Made by a program: the position numbers and the translations under genes. Source: Hetaerina americana (taxonomy: Eukaryota > Arthropoda > Insecta > Odonata > Calopterygidae). Taken from it: a DNA stretch of 64,000 bases. Under the pieces are notes generated by a model, which saw nothing but the letters and a program-made list of their open reading frames with translations, searched no databases and was not told where the DNA came from. The DNA lies in assembly GCA_022747635.1 (NCBI GenBank), contig JAKTNV010000003.1:33883199-33947198 (forward strand), given 5' to 3'. Below, piece after piece: positions 50,160 to 62,499 of this stretch (position 1 is its first letter; the number at the start of each line of letters is the position of its first letter).

Positions 50160-50275
50160 TATTCACCGTCTTTTTTTCCTCTTCTCTTTCTATCTTCCTC
50201 TCTCCCATCCCTCCTCATTTTCTCCTCCTCCTTTCTCTTATTCTTCCTGCCCTCCCTCCTCCTTTCATTTCCGTG
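50160..50275. repeat. Short CT-rich block
   Basis: Pyrimidine-dominated plus strand, opposite in bias to the GA block 150 bases earlier. Confidence 0.6.
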
Positions 50276-50930
50276 GGCTCCTTCGAAAAATCCGTGCGAA
50301 CTCCCGGTGCGAAGGCTATATAGTCCCAGTGCCATACGCAGGATTAAAACCAACACTTTCCTGACCTGAAAATGGATGTCTATGTAAATGCTCATGCAGG
50401 TGAAGGAAAATCTGTGTTAACGGCAACACACGCATATGCATGCACAAATAAAGAAATAAATGCACACTCAAATAGGAACACTGAATAACGCCGACACTAC
50501 TGCAAGAGACTATCAGAGTTGGTACAGACCGTGAGAGGGATATATAGAATAATGACATTACGAGGTCTGAAGGAAACACCTTCGGAATCGGAATCAAGCA
50601 CGATGTAATGATCCCCACGTTTCACCGTGTTAACTACTCTCGTTTTATCCAAATTCCGACAAGAATAAACAAATCATTGATTGTAGAAAGTTTTCCTCGT
50701 TTTAAATTTCACGAGAAGTTTTATTGAATTTTCCTATAAGTTGTATCTCAAACGCTTTGATGGTTACATGGTCACAACTGAGTGAAATTTCAAGCCTTGA
50801 TTTCTGCATCTAAATGCTTCAAATGTTTCAAAGTACGCATTACAGAATTCAGAAAGTATGCGATTCTTTAATAAGTAAATTACCTCAAGCTGGAGTCAAT
50901 AAACATTTCATAAATTATATAAGAGGCGTG
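50276..50930. other. Non-coding stretch
   Basis: Nothing recognisable. Confidence 0.35.
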
Positions 50931-51105
50931 GTAGTGATGGATAGAGCGCTGGGCTACTGAGGGCCCAGGTTTTTTTCTAGGTGTTGCTTGTGAGCACTCT
51001 TAGATTCAATGTGTGTGATTTTTTATGTATCAAGTCATCCTGGGAAACCGCATTTGACACAGGGAATTGAGTTGGCCCTTCTTTTCTGAAGTATAAAAAC
51101 CACAC
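50931..51105 (+). mobile_element. tRNA-derived SINE, copy B
   Basis: The head shows a good A-box (GTGATGGATAGAGCGCTGGG) and then CTACTGAGGGCCCAGG where the anticodon and T-arm regions lie, but the B-box is replaced by a T run. The body TGTGTGATTTTTTATGTATC, TCATCCTGGGAAACCGCATT and GACACAGGGA closely matches copy A at 7337-7395. Confidence 0.65.
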
Positions 51106-51357
51106 ACAGCATAGAGTATTGGATGAGTAGACAAAGTGATTTGCAGACAAAAGACACCGGCAGCAACCTTTCTACTTTCTAGCGATTTAGACCAGATTTT
51201 GGAGTGTAGAAAATCTAGATTAAAATTTAATATCAGAAAACGTAAAGCACTGAAGCTTTGGAATAAAATGAAATAAAAACAAGGCAAGTTATAAAAAGTT
51301 TTTTAGAGTCAAACATTTCAGGGTTGAATCTAAGAACTTTAGCTCTACGGCCTCATT

Positions 51358-51438
51358 AATTAATAAAATAATAAGAAAAAGCCTATAGCCGTAAAGCCTT
51401 ATTAATGCTATAGGAGTTTTCTTTTTTATTTTATTAAT
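51358..51438. repeat. Hairpin-forming inverted repeat
   Basis: The left arm (51358-51389, ending GCCTATAGC) and the right arm (51407-51438, beginning GCTATAGG) are near-complementary over about 32 bases, with a 17-base loop. They are A/T-rich with a GC core at the loop end. No known family recognised. Confidence 0.7.
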
Positions 51439-52237
51439 TTCAGGGCAGGTTTAATACATAGGCGTTAGACACTGAGGTACAGTTTCACATAATTTTTAGA
51501 TGAGGAGAAGTAGAAAAGGCATGTACGCTCACGGGAGTTGCATATGAGCTAAAAATTCTAATAAATGCACGAATTAATATTTCTGCTTGAATGGCTGGTG
51601 CCCTGACACTCCACACGCCTTTGCGGCAGCTTACGGGGTATTGGGTAGACGTAGTTGTATCATCTAACGTATGAAATCAACTTCCGGGTTGATTGCTGTG
51701 GTGATATTTTATACGTTCTGGAATGTGCTGCTTGTGCGCCTAGGATGCTTTGCTGTCTGCCGGATATGTCGTAAACAAGCGCGTAGCGTGAAAATATGAG
51801 GCCCGAAGTACGGAGATCAATCCTGTACGTGGACCGGAAATAGGGGAGTCAGATGCGGGGAATGAGTGCGTCTATTCTTGCACGCTCGTATATACAACCC
51901 CGGCAATCTCTGCCGTCGATGCGGGATTTACTCCCCTTTTTTTCGTGAGAGGGGGTGGGGTATTTGATTTCCCCCTCGCGTGGGTACACATCCAACCGCA
52001 AAAAACTTCACCGTTTTCCGCGACGTAGCCGGCGAGTCATTATGCGTTGTTGGCGGATTTCTTCCCCGAGTGCGTCGAATCCGAAAAATCCATCCGTGCA
52101 GCTTTAATGCACCTGGGGGAGCATCGGCTGTGCATCCGAGTGCTGGCATCCGTAGAAATGCACACACCTATATGTAAACACACACACATAAAAGTATACA
52201 TTTGGATTCATATGAAATATATATTTATATCAACGCG
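51439..52237. other. Non-coding stretch
   Basis: CpG content rises locally at 51700-52100. No coding similarity or splice structure could be supported. Confidence 0.35.
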
Positions 52238-52262
52238 CATGCACACACACACACACACACAC
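52238..52262. repeat. (AC)n microsatellite
   Basis: About 25 bases of alternating A and C. Confidence 0.95.
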
Positions 52263-52313
52263 ATACACGTATATAGACAACCTATATACATATATTTAGA
52301 TATATATACGAGT

Positions 52314-52465
52314 ATAAAAACACAGATTTAGATTTTTAAAGCATAGAAACATAAAGAAAAGACACTCAAATATGTAGTTTTGACGTTTCGAAACGTCAAA
52401 ACTACATATTTTAGTGTCCTTTGTTTGTGTTTCTATGTTTTTAAAATCTACATCTGTGTTTTTAT
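52314..52465. repeat. 152-base near-perfect palindrome
   Basis: Two arms of 76 bases meet at TTTCGAAA with the axis between 52389 and 52390 and no loop. The inner 24 bases are a perfect palindrome (GACGTTTCGAAACGTC at its core). The outer part differs at a modest number of positions (for example GATTTAGATT against GATGTAGATT). It lies between an AC and an AT microsatellite, and its ends read AAAAACACAG/CTGTGTTTTT. Confidence 0.9.
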
Positions 52466-52502
52466 GTATTTGTGCGTCGCCGAAGAGCGTTCTATTTCGA
52501 AG

Positions 52503-52561
<59 letters not shown>

Positions 52562-52592
52562 TATATATAATTATATATATAATTATATGTAT
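52503..52592. repeat. (AT)n microsatellite with 10-mer tandem tail
   Basis: Alternating AT followed by about four units of a 10-base repeat of the form ATTATATATA. Confidence 0.95.
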
Positions 52593-53479
52593 AATTCCAT
52601 TTTGTGTACCTCTAATGCCTGTTTAAGGAACTTCGTGTCAAGCTAAAAAGCTGGATGTTGACATTTAGCTTTATCTACATGAAAACCGGGGGGAAATTAG
52701 TTTAATTTTACAATTATCTGTCTCAAGGGATTGTGAAAGAATAAAAAATGTGATTTACTGTATTATGAGAATAATCCGACGCACAATAAAAACATTTATT
52801 AATAAGAGATTCTTATTCTTACAATCGAATCAGCATTTGAACGAGGGCGATAAATTTTTTTTTCATCACGATATGTCCAATTTCGACTAATTAGAGCCTG
52901 CCACTGCTATTTTTATATTCAAACGAACATTTTAACCCCCTTCAGTTTGAATTTTAGTTTCAAAAGATAATCATTAAATTCAGCAAAGAATTTTCCGTTT
53001 TCCGGTCATTTTAATGTGTATATTCATACATATATGATCTAATAAAATAAGCACTTTTATCGCAAATTCTTCCCCGTTGGATACGAAATATGTATATATC
53101 GGAGATAAGCATTCACAAATATGCCAACAACTCCCGAATTCTAACTAGCAGAGGGAGCGGGGAAGGGGCGATGGTTACTCCAGTGTATCTCAAAATCGAC
53201 TCGAGGGAATAGTCCAATTAAAAATCTAGTGAGGCTACAAGGGCCGTGTGTGTTTGAGTTTCCGCTTACTGTCGCTAGGCTAACAATGGCGGGTGGCGAG
53301 GAGGAGATGAGTGAGAAAAAGCCAAGAAGGGGGGGAATTGGGATCCAGCCGTTTCCTGAGGATCCCGCTCTAGAATGACCGTCGAACCGAAAAGCACGCG
53401 CGAAAATTGAGGATCCGCGCATCTATTTGGAGCGATTATATCCGAGCTGATGCTTTTTCAAACAAAAAAATGCGCCTCC
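52593..53479. other. Non-coding stretch
   Basis: AT-rich, then more mixed at 53140-53420, where a 93-residue minus-strand frame shows no recognisable domain. Confidence 0.35.
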
Positions 53480-54640
53480 TTCAAAGTCCCTTCTTTCTTT
53501 CTCTCCTCGAAACGAACCGTGTCTCCATATTTAATTTTTTTTATTCTCTCCTTCCCCATCCCATTCCGCTCTCGCCCTCAACATCTCCAAGACAGAATTC
53601 ATTTCGCTCGCTTTTTCTGAGAATGGCAAGATTCACTTTGCAAAAAATAATAATAAAAGAGGGGAAGGATTGGTGTGCTCCGACCGTACTACCTGTTTCA
53701 CCACGTGATTTTATCATTCAGCTATTAATCTGTGGAAACGAGGCTGTTCCTTCCCGGTGGAGTGCATTTTTCATTCCACTCGTTGACGGAAACTTTTGAA
53801 AGGCAGCCGTGGAAAACCTTTGACGGCCGAACTTGCTCCTCTCCCCGAAGCCCACCCCTAACTCTCCCTCCCTCCCTCGGTTTCCCTGCTTCCACTTCAC
53901 CTGTCTTCTTTCGCTTTCCCTCCTCTTCTCTCTCAACTCTTTGCCCTCCTCTCCCTCCTTTATCCACCACGCCTCCACCCCGGATCTCGCTCCCACACCA
54001 TCTCGTTCACCCTTCCCATTCCTGTACCCCTGCGACTCCTCAATTCCCTCCCTCCCTCTCCCTTTATCCCTATATCTCTCTCTCGTCTCTCCCTCTTTTT
54101 TATCTACTTCCTCTCTTCCTCCCTCTCCCTTTCTCTGTCTACCTCTTTCTCTCCTTTCTCTCCTTCTCTTTCTCCCTCCCTTCACATTTCCCTGCTCTAA
54201 CCCTATTTCTCCCTCTCTCTCTCTCTCTCTCGCTCTTCTCTCTCTCTTTTCATCTTCCTTGCTATCAACCTACCTCTATCTCCCTCTCTTACACTTATCT
54301 TCTATCGCATACGTAGGCACAGACCCAAAAATCCTTCTTTTTACTCTTCCTCCAGCGTCCTCAATCCTTACTCTCCCGGTAGGTGTGTTTTATGTATTCT
54401 TGCCCCACCCCTCCCATCCTTACAGGGCCATTCCTCGAGTCCCCTATCTCCACCTAACCCCTTACATCCCAAATGCGCACGCATTCGTTCCAGCTTCACG
54501 AATTCCTGTTTTCCTCTCTCTCCCTATCCCATCTCCCTCTCACCCACTTTCATCTTCTTTAAGCGCACAAAAACTCCACACTCGTTCCCCGTCACCCACT
54601 CTTTCACTTCTCTTCTTCGAATCCCATTCGCTAGATTCAG
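53480..54640. repeat. Polypyrimidine (CT-rich) block
   Basis: C/T-dominated plus strand, with a (CT)n run at 54212-54231. Overlapping frames of up to 270 residues in different phases are Ser/Pro/Leu-rich artefacts. A short non-CT gap occurs at 53600-53830. Confidence 0.75.
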
Positions 54641-55783
54641 TGTGAGTAGAAAAGGAAGAAGGAAGAGATACTCTATCCCTACCCGTGTTTTTACCATTTT
54701 TATTCATTCTCTTTCCATCTCTTTTACCATGCATGTAATTCCTCTAGCTATGCTGTGACTCATGTACTCTAATCCCCTCGGCCTCTCATAGTTTTTTTCT
54801 TTCTTTTATTCAGGCTCACACCTGCTTTAGTGAGTAATAATTAGAGAACTTCGTTCCTATCTATCTTCAATTTAGTAACTCTATGTTTTCAATCCTTCTT
54901 CAGCATTCCAAACAGCTCGCCCAATTGCGCGTTCTTTCCTCTCCCATTACCGGCTCTCCCACGATCCTGCATTCATTTCCTCTCATCCTCCCCTTTTTGA
55001 ACTGCGAGTCTTTTTCGGCCAGGGCATACCTCCATCTCCGCCACGCTTTTTCAAATCCAGGGCTTTAGAACTCTCTCCTTTTAGGTAACAGCGATTCAAA
55101 CGCGCTTTCCCGCGGAGCATGGGGGTGCGTGCTGCAGGCCGTTAATCAGGGAGCACATCGTTTTAATTGAGCGCCGGGGTACTCACTGCGTTTGATCACG
55201 TCGATCCCTGGGTGGAATGATTTGGCCTGGCTGAAAGAAATCGTAAATACACTCGGGGAAAATAAAGCAAAATAGGAAAACCCCGTCCATGACTTGCACA
55301 CTATGTCTTTTCTGCTTTAATATTTTCGTATAATGTGAGGTACGTGCTGAAATTCTCGTATTTCGAGGTTATTTCTCTCCGAGCTTTAATTCTATTGCTC
55401 TCCCCAAAACGGATAGTCACTTCAACCACTCTCTCAGAGCCTTGTTCCACGTTCACTCAATATCTAAGGTGCTTTTTTTCCAAGAGCATAATCTTTTCGG
55501 TAATTTTGGTCACCTTTTTTTTCAATCTGTATGAATATTAATGTGACTTGCGGGTAGAAATCAATGAATCTCATTAGCATCTTAATTTGACTCCTTTTTT
55601 CATAAAGGGGCTTTATTCCTTTAATATTTGGGTCCAAAGTGGTCTGTAAATTACGATTTTTAGCAAATATTTTTTTCTAAAAAGGAATAAGATGGTAATT
55701 CTCTAATCTATATTGAATTAGTAAAATTTACGAGATAGTATTCCTAGCCACTTTCCGGGTTTCGCGCGTAATTTTTGGCAGGC
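54641..55783. other. Non-coding stretch
   Basis: Nothing recognisable before the mariner insertion. Confidence 0.35.
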
Positions 55784-55788
55784 AAATA

Positions 55789-55821
55789 CGAGGGTCATCC
55801 GGAAAGTAGTACCCGTTCGTG
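55789..55821 (+). repeat. Mariner left terminal inverted repeat
   Basis: A 33-base repeat starting CGAGGGTCATCCGGAAAG, identical to the reverse complement of 56509-56541. The identity continues through the TA and two to three flanking A/T bases on each side. Confidence 0.95.
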
Positions 55822-55949
55822 CCGCATGAAGTGCTGACGACGCGAGTAGCCGCTGGACGAGGTCAGATAGCTTCAGTGGCTTGTCTGCCTTCTCTGAGCC
55901 AAGTTGCGTGACGCTAGCATTGCCTGTGTTGTTTCTGTGATTGTTTACA

Positions 55950-56442
55950 ATGTTTAAAAAAATTGAGAACGCCGCCAGTTGTGAAGTGAGGGCAGTGATT
56001 AAATTCCTCAATGCAAGAAACGTTCGCCCATGTGATATTCATCGCCAATTAAAGGAGGTGTATGGAGACAATGTAATGGACGAGTCGTCTGTTCGGCGGT
56101 GGTGTCGCAACTTCAACATGGGGAGGGGGAACACACACGACGATGAGCGTTCGGAGAGACCGTCTGTCATTACAGACCAACTGGTGAGCTCAGTTGACGA
56201 ATTCGTGAGGAACGATCGGCGCGTCACAATTGATGACATCTGTGAGCATTTTCCCAATGTTTCTCGAACAATTGTTCATGAAATTGTTAAACACCATCTG
56301 CATTATGCAAAAATTTGTGCAAGATGGGTCCCTCGCGTATCTCAATGAGCTGGCGGCGAAGGACTATGCAGCAGGAATACAGAAACTTGTCACACGTTAT
56401 GACAAATGCCTTAATTTGCTTGGAGATTATGTTGAGAAGTAG
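55950..56442 (+). pseudogene. Mariner transposase, catalytic domain deleted
   Basis: From ATG 55950 the frame encodes MFKKIENAASCEVRAVIKFL and the paired helix-turn-helix DNA-binding region, including DESSVRRWCRNFNMGR, RPSVITDQLVSSVDEF and HFPNVSRTIVHEIVKHHL, up to ARWVPR. It then hits a stop at 56346-56348 just past a deletion junction near 56325-56335. In the next frame the normal C terminus resumes: LNELAAKDYAAGIQKL through LLGDYVEK and a stop at 56440-56442. The deletion therefore removed the whole DDD catalytic core and broke the frame. What is left could encode a DNA-binding domain alone, as seen with natural transposase repressors, but that is speculation. Confidence 0.92.
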
Positions 56443-56508
56443 TTTAAAGTATCCTCTTTCAAATAAAATTTTTTATGTTTGTTAATATTTACTTTTGTGT
56501 CTTTATTT

Positions 56509-56541
56509 CACGAACGGGTACTACTTTCCGGATGACCCTCG
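56509..56541 (-). repeat. Mariner right terminal inverted repeat
   Basis: Exact reverse complement of the left repeat; ends GGATGACCCTCG just before the flanking TA. Confidence 0.95.
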
Positions 56542-56546
56542 TATTT

Positions 56547-59500
56547 TCCACGAAAATAATGCAATTTTTAAATGAATGTCTTTTTTTTCGTTCAATTCCG
56601 AACGTATACAAAGGAAATACTTTCACTATCGCCTTTTTACTGATTTAAAAGACGCTTCAAGCAACTTTCGATTTCTGCTCTGGGGTTATTTCATTTCAAA
56701 TGTTCAGATGTTATTCATTTAGCAATGCAAAAAAATTAAGGGAAAAATCTGGAAATTTCCTGCCTCATTCGATTACTGACCACGTCTGGGTATTACTATA
56801 ACACCACCAGCTACGTCAGAATATACATAAAATCTGGAATTTAGAGTTTCGCTTTCAGACGTTATTTAACCGAAGTTTTTAATTCGTTGCACCATTAATA
56901 AAAAGAGGGGACAAACTTTCCCAGCCATAAGTGATACGAATAAACACAATGAACATAAAACGAACCATCAGCTATTAAAATTGGATGATTTCATTGTGCT
57001 CAGATATAATAGCTTATGAAATTCTAATTATGGATTCATATTTAATTATTATACTTCGGGCAGGTCAACATAAGTCCTAAATTAAGGCAAGGAAAAACAA
57101 TGAAGTAAGTAAACGACAAAACAGTGAAGGAGGTCACTGTCATCATTTTAATGATAGCAAAAATGTGCACCATTAAAACATACAAATAGAAAGATAATTG
57201 TAAAAAAATTGTCCAATGAATGCAGCTTTGATAGACATTAAAAAAACGAGACAAATTTTAATGCAAGGAGATGCGCCAGGATTAATCCATAAATTAGAAG
57301 AGGAATGAGAAAAAAGATTGTGAAGTCTAAGGAGAGTAAAAGATCAAACGTTTCGAAATACTTGAAAATATTAAGGTATATCATAAAACACCTCTTTGGA
57401 AAATATAATGCCTCAAAAAGCTTTGACGAGGGCTATATGAAACGTTACTTCTTTTTTCCAAACCATCCTCATCTACCTGACAAAATGTAACTACGATATT
57501 TTATGTCTCGAGAATTTCGAATTCTTCGTGTCCCAACAAGAAAAAGATAGTCTGCGCACTTCATCTTCCTCTTCCAAATGAGCTTTTAATTTGATCATGT
57601 GTGTGTTATATTTGCATAAACGTATTCAGTTTTATTTATATTTCATGTTCAAAATGAAAAATCGTCACCCGTAGAATAATTTCCATACAAGGTAAAAGCA
57701 TCCGTTTCCCTTCAGGTCTAATAGCAGCTGTCATTCATGAGCCGTTAAAGCATACTTTGTTCAGATATAGTGTGACGTCAGGTTACTACTTTTCATAGCA
57801 GGCTTTGGTCATTGAAATTGACCACATTTTATTATTCTAGTTCTCTGAAAAACCTTTAAATACCCTGTTCGTTTGGAAAACCTAGACTTTGCAGCAATGA
57901 ATGAGCGCTCTAGAAAGAAACAAGAAAAGTATACTCTTAGTTATGAGGAGGAAAAAAGACATTCTTATTTAGGAGTTCGGCAAAAAGTGTTTTTCAAAGA
58001 GCCTTTTCATAGAGCACATTTTTGCATTATTATATGTCAACACTAAGTATTATTATTACTATTGCATTGAAATAAAAGGAATAAACATCAAATGTAATAA
58101 AAAAATCAGCAGATCTCGATGTATCGTATTCTTATCTATTAATTGAAAAATGTTCACTTCATGGTAACCATCGGCGAGTAAAAAATTTAAAGTTTACAAT
58201 CCTAAACCTCCTCAAAAAAATTTTTTCATCAAAATTAACAATTAATGTTTACAAAGAGCGCTATATAAATTACTCTTTAACGATAATTTTCTAACGGTAG
58301 AAGAATTTTCAAAAATAAATTCTCTTGAAATATAACTCTACGCCAAATCTCTTACCAAACATTGATTTTATATGCATCCCTCTAAATTCAATTTCAAGAT
58401 AAGGCAACTCTCAGCGAGGAAATTTAACCCTGAAAAATTCCCACTATTATACGAAAACATTCCACCAGTAACTTTTAAATAAAGTAATGCAAAACTTTCT
58501 GGGCATTTTTACAGAGAAGTAAAATTGAACATTACGTAAAATAACTACTGAAACATAATTATAAAATGTAGTCATTGGTTTCAAAATCATATCCGCAATA
58601 AGTGTTCCCTTGTAATTGTACCTTACATGTTATAACAATGGCTTCAAAATAGTAACTACTTTCGGTTTCATTTGTTTCTTAATAATAAAATTTCACTTTC
58701 TGGTTTATAAAATATGTAATAATAATAATTCCTTTATAAATACTGTAATTATTTTCACCTATAAGAGAGTTCCTTCGACTATATCGGTGATAATAATAAA
58801 ACCGTAAAATTTCATCACAATCATATAGGATTCAGAGTCAAGTTCACCTCAACATGAATTTAAGTTGACCCATTATTAAACTCATTATAAACATGTTTTC
58901 CCACCTTGAAGCGTCCACCCTGATTACTTTTTACTAGCATAAGGCCAACAAATCCTCCCTTGACCATAATGGCCGACTCTCATCAATTATTATAAAGTAA
59001 ATTATAATATATTTTACTAATAATAATAATGACAAGATAATTTTTTTAAATTTACAAATAAAAATTACAACTTCCAATGAAAATGACGTATCAATGATCC
59101 ATATCGTGGATCATTAACAATCGTCCCAAAATATAATAACCATAGTAACTGAATTTTGGTATTTCGGTAATATTACTAAGAAACGGATTTTCAAATATTA
59201 AATTCATGTTTATATATTTTGAGCCATTTGTATTGGTGCATTTGCCGAGGAATTCGCAATATGAGTCTGCATAAACATGTTGATTTAATATACAAAAATC
59301 AACTCCAGTCTCGAATGTCTCAATCTCTCTCAACTCCAGTAAAGTAACTCTGTATCTACGTGTAAAATAATGAAAGAAGTAACATTTAGCACTCCAAATG
59401 CTAACATGACACGACCCCATCTTATAAGAACTATAAAATCAAAACGTGACCGTCATTAGTAAAAAAATATGCAGCCTTATATCACTCACTCAAAACTTGA

Positions 59501-59756
59501 CCGAACGAAAAATATTCGAGTGTGTCAGACGTATTTTATTCAGCGAAAAAAACGTCTTGGAACACTACAACCTCACCCGGAACCACAGCAGAACGAGACT
59601 TGATTTTTTTACGAACGCGAGAAAAATTAAAAGCAGCGTTCATTAATGCACGCAACGGCTATGGAATCCGGAAGTTTTCACGCCTAGAACGCAAGAATTT
59701 ATGTCGTCCTGCACGCGTTAAGAGCTGGGAGTGGTAAAGGAATTAAATATATGTGT
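56547..59756. other. AT-rich non-coding stretch
   Basis: About 3.2 kb with only short unrelated frames. No gene, RNA or repeat family recognised. Confidence 0.35.
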
Positions 59757-59811
59757 ATTCGTGTATGTATGTATATAATATATATATATATGCATATGTG
59801 TGTGTGCGTGT
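59757..59811. repeat. TA/TG microsatellite
   Basis: TATGTATGTATATAATATAT-type sequence running into GTGTGTGTGCGTG. Confidence 0.9.
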
Positions 59812-59839
59812 TTAAAAGGAGCATGTATAACACGCGGAC

Positions 59840-60710
59840 GGCCTGACGTTCAGAGGAAGGTGAGCCCAAGAGGGTGAGGGGGGAAGAGGGGCGAATCCCC
59901 GAGTCAGAGGGGAGGAAGGAAGGGGATAAGGGGCTTGGTGGGAGAGAAGAGTGGAGGGAGGAACGAGTTGGGGACGACACGGCGAGGGACACCCGTGAAA
60001 CACGGAGTCAACGAGAGTAAGGCAAGGGACGACATTTCCGTAAATGATGTCAAATCCCCTTTTCAATGAGCGAACCGAATGAATGAAACAAAAGGCGGAG
60101 GAGGACGACGAAAAGTTTTGCTCGCCGTTGAACCCCCTCTCTTTCCCGCCCTCCTCCCCCTCCCCGCACATGTACACTCCCAAATTAGGGACAGCGAACT
60201 CGAAGCATCGGAGAAAACGTGTGTGATGGGGAGGAGGGGAGGAATGGCTCGTGGAGGAGTTTGGGGGGGGGGGTTGAGGGAGCGTGTGGGGCAGGAGGAA
60301 GAGGGCTCATTGCGAGTGTGTGCGTGTGGTGGTGGGGTGGGGAGGCTCTTGCGGCGAGCTAGCGGGGAACTTGGGGGTGGTATATTTGGAAGCGGTGAGA
60401 GAGAGGGAAGAGGGAATGGATTACGTCGGCGTGGGGGAGAACAAGGGTGTGTGACGGGGATGGTTGTGGGACGAAGTTTTCGAGGGAATGGTCGGGTGGG
60501 CAGGGGGATGGGCGATTTATGTGGCAAGGGGCGTGTGGGTCGTCCGTGTAGGAGTCAGAATAGAGTGGAGAGTGCATTGAGACGAGGTCGGGGGTTGACG
60601 TGAAGAGGTGGGCTTCGGGGACGGAGGAGTGGCGGGAGAGTGTGAACGTGTGGAGTTGAGGAAAGGTGGTCGGGGACAAAGGCTAAAGGAAGTCTCTTAG
60701 TGGAGACGGG
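59840..60710. repeat. Polypurine (GA-rich) block
   Basis: G/A-dominated plus strand, with a short CT-rich inversion of bias at 60125-60180. A run of nine or more G near 60264 could form a G-quadruplex. Confidence 0.7.
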
Positions 60711-61159
60711 GATGACCATACGCGGAGAAGAGTGAGCGTTAACGAAATAGTGTGAGCCGATTTGACACTAGGTAGCTGCACACATTGCGTAAATACACTC
60801 GAACGTAAACTACATGACCTTGAATAAGCATAACATAGCTTATAAATTTTTAATTTTAAGAGTTTTAAAGCCAACATTAAGATTTATATATAATTTATAT
60901 ATAATTAAATTTTATTTAGAAGTTTAATTTATAATCTTTGCCTGAATTTTGAACTTTGAGGAAAATGGTATTACCCAGTGCTTCTAACAATTTTAAAGGC
61001 GCAATTATAGCAATAATTTAATCTATATGATAATGAAATGGTATAATATTACAATATCGTCCACTGACATAATATTTTAACTAAGAAAACGGCGGTATTA
61101 CAATACTTATAGTGACGCGAAATACATGGCCATAATATGGGAGAACGAAGTCCCACGGG
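60711..61159. other. AT-rich non-coding stretch
   Basis: Contains a small direct repeat of ATATATAATTT-type sequence at about 60885-60910; otherwise nothing recognised. Confidence 0.35.
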
Positions 61160-61790
61160 ACGTATTTGAAAGGTAAGGATCGATGACGAAGGGGGGCGAA
61201 ATAGGACTTGTTGACAATCCGGAAAGAAGGGGGAATATTGGCAAATGGAGGGACAGAAAGACAGGGATATGAGGGAAGATGACGGTGGGACATGTCCGGA
61301 CGGTTGTACGCACGTAATGAAAGGGGAATGTTAAAGGGAACGAGGTGAGGCAGGCATTAGGGCGTGGGTTAAGGGAGAGACGAAGAAAGGGATGATGGGG
61401 AAAGGAGTGATGAGGGTGTATAGAATGGAGTACAAAACGGTTTTAATGGATGCTAAAATACATCCACATATATAACTGCGAATGCATATATTTACCTACC
61501 TATAAAAATAAATGCGAAGCAGGTAGGGAATAGGAAAATGCTCTTAGTGGTGAGGTCAGAGTAAGAGAAGGGCAAGGAAGACAGACAGACGAGGTGAAAG
61601 AGAGAGATGAGAGAGAGGACCGTTTGGGTCGGAATCATGAGAGTGAAGGGGAAATGTGAAGGTAGCAGGTTTGTGGGCGGAAGATGAGCGAAGTGATGAG
61701 GGGATATGGAAATGCGAAGAAGAAGGAAAGGGAAATTTTGAAAAATAGTGAAGAATCGAATGTGAAAGAGAGCTGAAGACAAATATTTTC
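61160..61790. repeat. Polypurine (GA-rich) block
   Basis: G/A-dominated plus strand, interrupted by AT-rich sequence at 61430-61510. Minus-strand Ser/Pro/Phe-rich frames are artefacts. Confidence 0.65.
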
Positions 61791-62499
61791 AAGAAAGATG
61801 TAAACAGGAAGAGTCAGATTAATTTCTGCCAAATAAGTGATTTTTTCCCAACAGAGTCAATTCATAGCGAGAAATCAACGAGCATATAAAACTTATGGTA
61901 GAGTATGAATCGTCATTAATTATAAAAATATTACCGGACGAATTCCAAAGCTAAGGGCATCAGGAAAAAGAAGCATTTTCTTCTGGCTTTAATCATAAGT
62001 CCATTTTATCTATGCTCTATAGTTCTAAATTTCCATTCATCAATGACTATGAATCATTTGCAATTTATTTACTTAAATTTGAACAAACATATAACATGAA
62101 TGAATTTTTTAATTTTTACCGACAAAACCCGTGAACGCTTTTTTTTATATAATGTGTAGATGGATAGAACAGTTTTCTTCTTCCCAGAGACTAAAATGAG
62201 ACTGGCGAGGATCCTTAAAGAGGAATTTAAAAGAAATAATTATGGCGGAAATAGAATCCTTATCATCATTAGCGATAGCTAAAAAAATGACCTGGAATCC
62301 TTTCTAAGCTTCAAAGTGAAGGATATCTGTATTAGTATAATGTGTAAGGGAAAGGAAACTGGAGCGAAATAACTAAGTATTTACTAACATGCTATGAGAC
62401 AGATTTAGCATGAAAAACCGTTAAGGTTTTTGCTTTGTCTGTCCCCCTTTGTTCGGCATGCATATATATTTTTTAATTCTTCGGTGCTTTGCAGCCTGC
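61791..62499. other. AT-rich non-coding stretch
   Basis: Nothing recognisable. Confidence 0.35.

Larger units (their letters stand above)
55789..56541 (+). mobile_element. Internally deleted mariner transposon
   Basis: A 753-base Tc1/mariner-superfamily element flanked by the expected TA on both sides (55787-55788 and 56542-56543). It has perfect terminal inverted repeats and both ends of a transposase gene, but the middle, which encodes the catalytic DDD domain, is gone. Full mariners are about 1.3 kb, so around 0.5-0.6 kb is missing. It could be mobilised only by transposase from another copy. The perfect repeats suggest a young insertion. Confidence 0.95.

Noticed and set aside
53732..54645. 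Frames of 194 and 270 residues in different phases of the same CT block
   Set aside because: Mutually overlapping, Ser/Leu/Pro repeats from TCTC and CCCT words. No family resemblance.
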